Below are positions 61,503 through 64,000 of a DNA stretch of 64,000 nt, piece after piece. The notes beneath the pieces were generated by a model. That model was given only the letters and a program-made list of their open reading frames with translations, was not told the DNA's origin and did no database searches. A program made the position numbers and the translations under genes. Source of the stretch: Kapaibacterium sp044224925 (GTDB lineage Bacteria; Bacteroidota; Ignavibacteria; Kapaibacteriales; Kapaibacteriaceae); NCBI GenBank assembly GCA_044224925.1, contig JBGAJM010000001.1:310001-374000 (forward strand), read 5' to 3'. The first letter of the stretch is position 1. Each line of letters opens with the position of its first letter.

Positions 61503-63011
61503 TTATCGCCCGTATGCGTGTTCATCTGCAAGGATGCGAGCGATCCTGTTTCCGAGCCACACGACGTTCGGGTAGTCGTTGTTCGAGAGGATGGCCAGTG
61601 CCGACCTCAAGCGTGGGAACCGAAGGATGAACGTTGTGTATCCTGGCCAGCTCCCGGAGTGGTAGACCGTAGACTCCGTGTTTGGTTTGTTCTGCAGAAA
61701 CACGCCATATCCATACTTCGATACCTTCCCACTCGTGAGAATGTTGTTCCTGTAGGCGCGAGATAGTGTTTCCTTGGATACCAGCACGTTGTGCTGAAGG
61801 GCGGCTTCCCATCGTTCAAGATCGTAGATCGTTGAATTCACGCAGCCGTCCCCGGTGATCGCATCCAAATACGTCACGAAGCCGAACTCCTCGGTCGAGT
61901 CTGGCAGCACATACTTCTGCAGGCTATCCGAGTAGGTGTATCCAAAGGCGTAGTTGTGTAGGGTCTCGCCCTTGCTTCTGCGAGTGTTGTACACGCGAGA
62001 GTTGCGCATGCCGCAGGGCTTGAAGATCAGATCCTTGAGACAGGTGGCGAAGTCTGTGCCACTCGCTCGCTCAATGATACTGGAAAGGAGTGCATACCCG
62101 GTATTGCTATACTGAAACTTCGAACCCGGTGGAAACAGGAGAGGAGGCGAGTGGGTCTTCAAGAGTTCGATCACGTCGTCATTCGTGGCGAACCTCTTCT
62201 TATCCCAGTGTTCCGCGAACAGTTCCATGTAGTCGGGCAGACCCGACGTATGCGTTAACAAGTTCTCAATGGTGATGTTTCGATACGGAAGCTCGGGGAT
62301 GAACCGTTGCAGCGAATCCGTGTAGTTCAGTTTGCCCTGTTCCGCAAGGATCATAATGGCCATGGCTGTGAACTGTTTGCTACACGAAGCGAGTTCAAAC
62401 AGCGAACTGTCGTTCAGGGAACTACCGTCAGTGAAATTGGAACGACCGAAGCACTTTTTATAGATCGTGGTGCCCCTATCGATCGCTAGAACTGCACCAT
62501 TGAACGAATCATCTGCAACGACCGTTGCGAGCAACTTGTCGAGCTCGCGCACTTGCCGCCGTGCCACCTTCCGATCGGACGTTGTACCCATCACCACCGG
62601 AAACACAAAGTCCGGGTCTTGAAAACCGAATCCCTGCACAATGCAGCTATCGTCAAAGACGAAGATCAGAGACATGTTCTCTCGTGGATCCTTCCTGTAG
62701 GCCAGTTTCAGGACGATCGTGTTCAGGGTTTCAGCATCGACGGATGTGACCGTTGCCTTGCCGTACTTCTTGTACAAGGCAGTGAACTGGCTCACGATGT
62801 TTTGCCCGATCAGCGTGCGTTCTTCGTCTGAGAGGTCGTTCCTTCGTTGAAACACGTCATCCATCAGGTCGAAGTTCTGATGGTTGTATGCGGCAATGAA
62901 CTCCTTCGTGATCCGGACCTGGCGATCTTTGGTGGAAGGTTGCGACTGCGCTAAGGTTCGCGAGGCGAGAATGGAAAGCGACATCACGACGACGACAATT
63001 GCAATTCGCAT
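61503..63011 (-). CDS. Secreted beta-lactamase-like serine hydrolase
   Basis: A 502-residue protein with a signal peptide (IAIVVVVMSLSILASRTLA). An N-terminal helical/NTF2-like domain follows (FIAAYNHQNFDLMDDVF, DDSCIVQGFGFQ). The class C beta-lactamase/penicillin-binding-like domain has S209-C-S-K212, a Tyr motif YSNTGYALL and an HSG motif in VYHSGSWPGY. Such enzymes hydrolyse peptides, esters or cell-wall fragments; antibiotic resistance is not implied. Start ATG 63011 is chosen for the leader; the frame is open to 63242. Confidence 0.88.
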   Translation of the reverse strand: MRIAIVVVVMSLSILASRTLAQSQPSTKDRQVRITKEFIAAYNHQNFDLMDDVFQRRNDLSDEERTLIGQNIVSQFTALYKKYGKATVTSVDAETLNTIVLKLAYRKDPRENMSLIFVFDDSCIVQGFGFQDPDFVFPVVMGTTSDRKVARRQVRELDKLLATVVADDSFNGAVLAIDRGTTIYKKCFGRSNFTDGSSLNDSSLFELASCSKQFTAMAIMILAEQGKLNYTDSLQRFIPELPYRNITIENLLTHTSGLPDYMELFAEHWDKKRFATNDDVIELLKTHSPPLLFPPGSKFQYSNTGYALLSSIIERASGTDFATCLKDLIFKPCGMRNSRVYNTRRSKGETLHNYAFGYTYSDSLQKYVLPDSTEEFGFVTYLDAITGDGCVNSTIYDLERWEAALQHNVLVSKETLSRAYRNNILTSGKVSKYGYGVFLQNKPNTESTVYHSGSWPGYTTFILRFPRLRSALAILSNNDYPNVVWLGNRIARILADEHAYGR

Positions 63012-63066
63012 GTGACCACAATGAATGAAGTGAAATGAAGAAGGAGGGGCTCGAACTCCACGTTCA

Positions 63067-63100
63067 TGTGCTCCATTTGTTTCGGCATTGAAGGAGCACA
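63067..63100. promoter_or_regulatory. Inverted repeat between divergent genes
   Basis: An 8-bp inverted repeat TGTGCTCC/GGAGCACA with an 18-base spacer lies between the serine hydrolase and oxidoreductase genes; a candidate operator, without other support. Confidence 0.35.
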
Positions 63101-63177
63101 CACATGTTCTTCTGAAACGTTTATGCCTCCGGAACGTAGGCGAGCACCGCCACATCACACAAACCAGCAGGAGTAGT

Positions 63178-64000
63178 ATGAAGGCCATTGATTGCACGAA
63201 GTACGGTCCACCCGAAGTATTGCAGATCCGCGAGGTCGCCACCCCAAGTCCAAAGGACGATCAGATCCTCGTCAAGATCGTTGCCACAGCGGTGAACTCC
63301 GGAGATGTACGGGTACGCAGCCTCGATGTGAAGGGGATCATGCGGGTGGCCATGCAAGTGGTGGTGGGCATCACACGACCACGCAAGCCCATCCTTGGGA
63401 CCGTGTATGCGGGCATCGTGGAGGAAGTGGGGAAGAACGTCACCCGCTTCAATATCGGCGACAAGGTCTTTGGGATGACGGGATTCGCCTTCGGCACCTA
63501 TGCCGAGTTCATTGCCGTCGGTCAGAACAGCAACGTGCTGGAAATGCCCTTGAATGCGACGTTCGAAGAGGCCGCGTCGATCATCTTTGGCGGACAGACG
63601 GCGATCCATTTCCTCGAAAAAGCGAAGATCGCCGAACGGTCACACCCTCGCGTGTTGATCCTCGGTGCAACCGGGTCCGTCGGATCGGCCGCTGCGCAGA
63701 TCGCCAAACACCATCATGCGCACGTCACCGCCGTCTGCAGCTCTGCAGGTCATGATCTCGTCGCCTCGCTCGGCGTCGATGCCATTGTGCACTACGACGA
63801 AGAAGACTTCACCCAACGGACAGAGAAATACGACATCATCTTCGATGCCATTGGTACCTACAATGCACGTCAATGCAAAATGCTCTTGAACGACAACGGA
63901 GCCTATGTAAGTGTGAGTGCCGGCTACGCCTCCGAGAACATGCACCAGCTCCGCCTCTTGAAGGAGATGTTCGAGCAAGGCACCCTCAACGCCACCATCG
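63178..64000 (+). CDS. Zinc-independent MDR-family NAD(P)-dependent oxidoreductase, 5' part
   Basis: At least 274 codons, open at the window edge. Starts MKAIDCTKYGPPEVLQI with AGGAG five bases before the ATG. GroES-like residues (VNSGDVRVRS, GKNVTRFNIGDKVFGM) are followed by the nucleotide-binding motif ILGATGSVGSAAAQIAK. The catalytic zinc ligands of true alcohol dehydrogenases are absent, so it is a quinone reductase/enoyl reductase-like member. Substrate unknown. Confidence 0.9.
   Translation, partial: MKAIDCTKYGPPEVLQIREVATPSPKDDQILVKIVATAVNSGDVRVRSLDVKGIMRVAMQVVVGITRPRKPILGTVYAGIVEEVGKNVTRFNIGDKVFGMTGFAFGTYAEFIAVGQNSNVLEMPLNATFEEAASIIFGGQTAIHFLEKAKIAERSHPRVLILGATGSVGSAAAQIAKHHHAHVTAVCSSAGHDLVASLGVDAIVHYDEEDFTQRTEKYDIIFDAIGTYNARQCKMLLNDNGAYVSVSAGYASENMHQLRLLKEMFEQGTLNATI

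Noticed and set aside
63192..63755. 187-codon frame over the oxidoreductase
   Set aside because: It is a shifted frame; the frame from 63178 gives a continuous MDR-family protein to the window edge.

Overview
The window looks like chromosome of a free-living bacterium of the Bacteroidota/Chlorobiota superphylum. My best guess is a Kapabacteria/Ignavibacteria-type lineage; this is inference. The grounds are secreted proteins with type IX secretion (T9SS) C-terminal sorting domains, promoters of the TAnnTTTG type, several of them almost abutting the start codon, DUF5686-like and GlmU-like proteins typical of the group, and a GC-rich, densely packed genome with many 1-11 base start/stop overlaps. 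No tRNA, rRNA, CRISPR array or transposase was seen.

Layout. 1-11.9 kb: housekeeping genes (YqeY end, mutS2, accC, purL, DoxX) converge on a minus-strand operon kbl-hbd-permease. A roughly 1 kb low-GC insert bounded by a 59-bp direct repeat sits exactly at the junction. 11.9-28 kb: a T9SS beta-propeller protein, mnmA, a lysophospholipid acyltransferase, a thioredoxin/peroxiredoxin redox group, tgt-yajC-ribBA, greA, a lipoprotein subtilase, a secreted esterase, accD, arginase and an outer-membrane protein. 28-44 kb: raiA-hprK-peptide-binding lipoprotein-AlbA_2 operon, a CAP-domain T9SS protein, pyrG-GlmU-like-SDR operon, a sugar-binding lipoprotein sharing a back-to-back promoter with pyrG, a DUF5686-like outer-membrane protein, dinD, and three envelope genes.

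44-52 kb is a signalling region. An ECF sigma factor is translationally coupled to a membrane protein that looks like an anti-sigma factor but carries a T9SS sorting domain. It is followed by three tandem TPR-coiled coil-class III adenylate cyclase genes. Simple repeats (heptamers GTCACTC/T, ACAGAAT, AAGGATC and a 12-mer with GTGTCGCAC) have invaded two surface loops of every cyclase. The heptamer families also lie between genes, and a fossil cyclase tail precedes the first copy.

53.6-56.3 kb is the most novel part: an AT-richer island of very small genes. Four 17-residue peptides share the C-terminal sequence RTLPYIIDRGEEN, with only synonymous differences in those 13 codons. Three 57-61-residue hydrophobic peptides end in a related IDRxED tail, and two paralogous 118/119-residue proteins follow. 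The island is arranged as two modules and closed by a strong terminator. I do not recognise this family.

56.4-64 kb: two paralogous unknown proteins, then a coupled minus-strand operon (DHFR-like reductase, Zn/Cd-type P1B ATPase, LysE exporter), a secreted serine hydrolase and the start of an MDR-family oxidoreductase.
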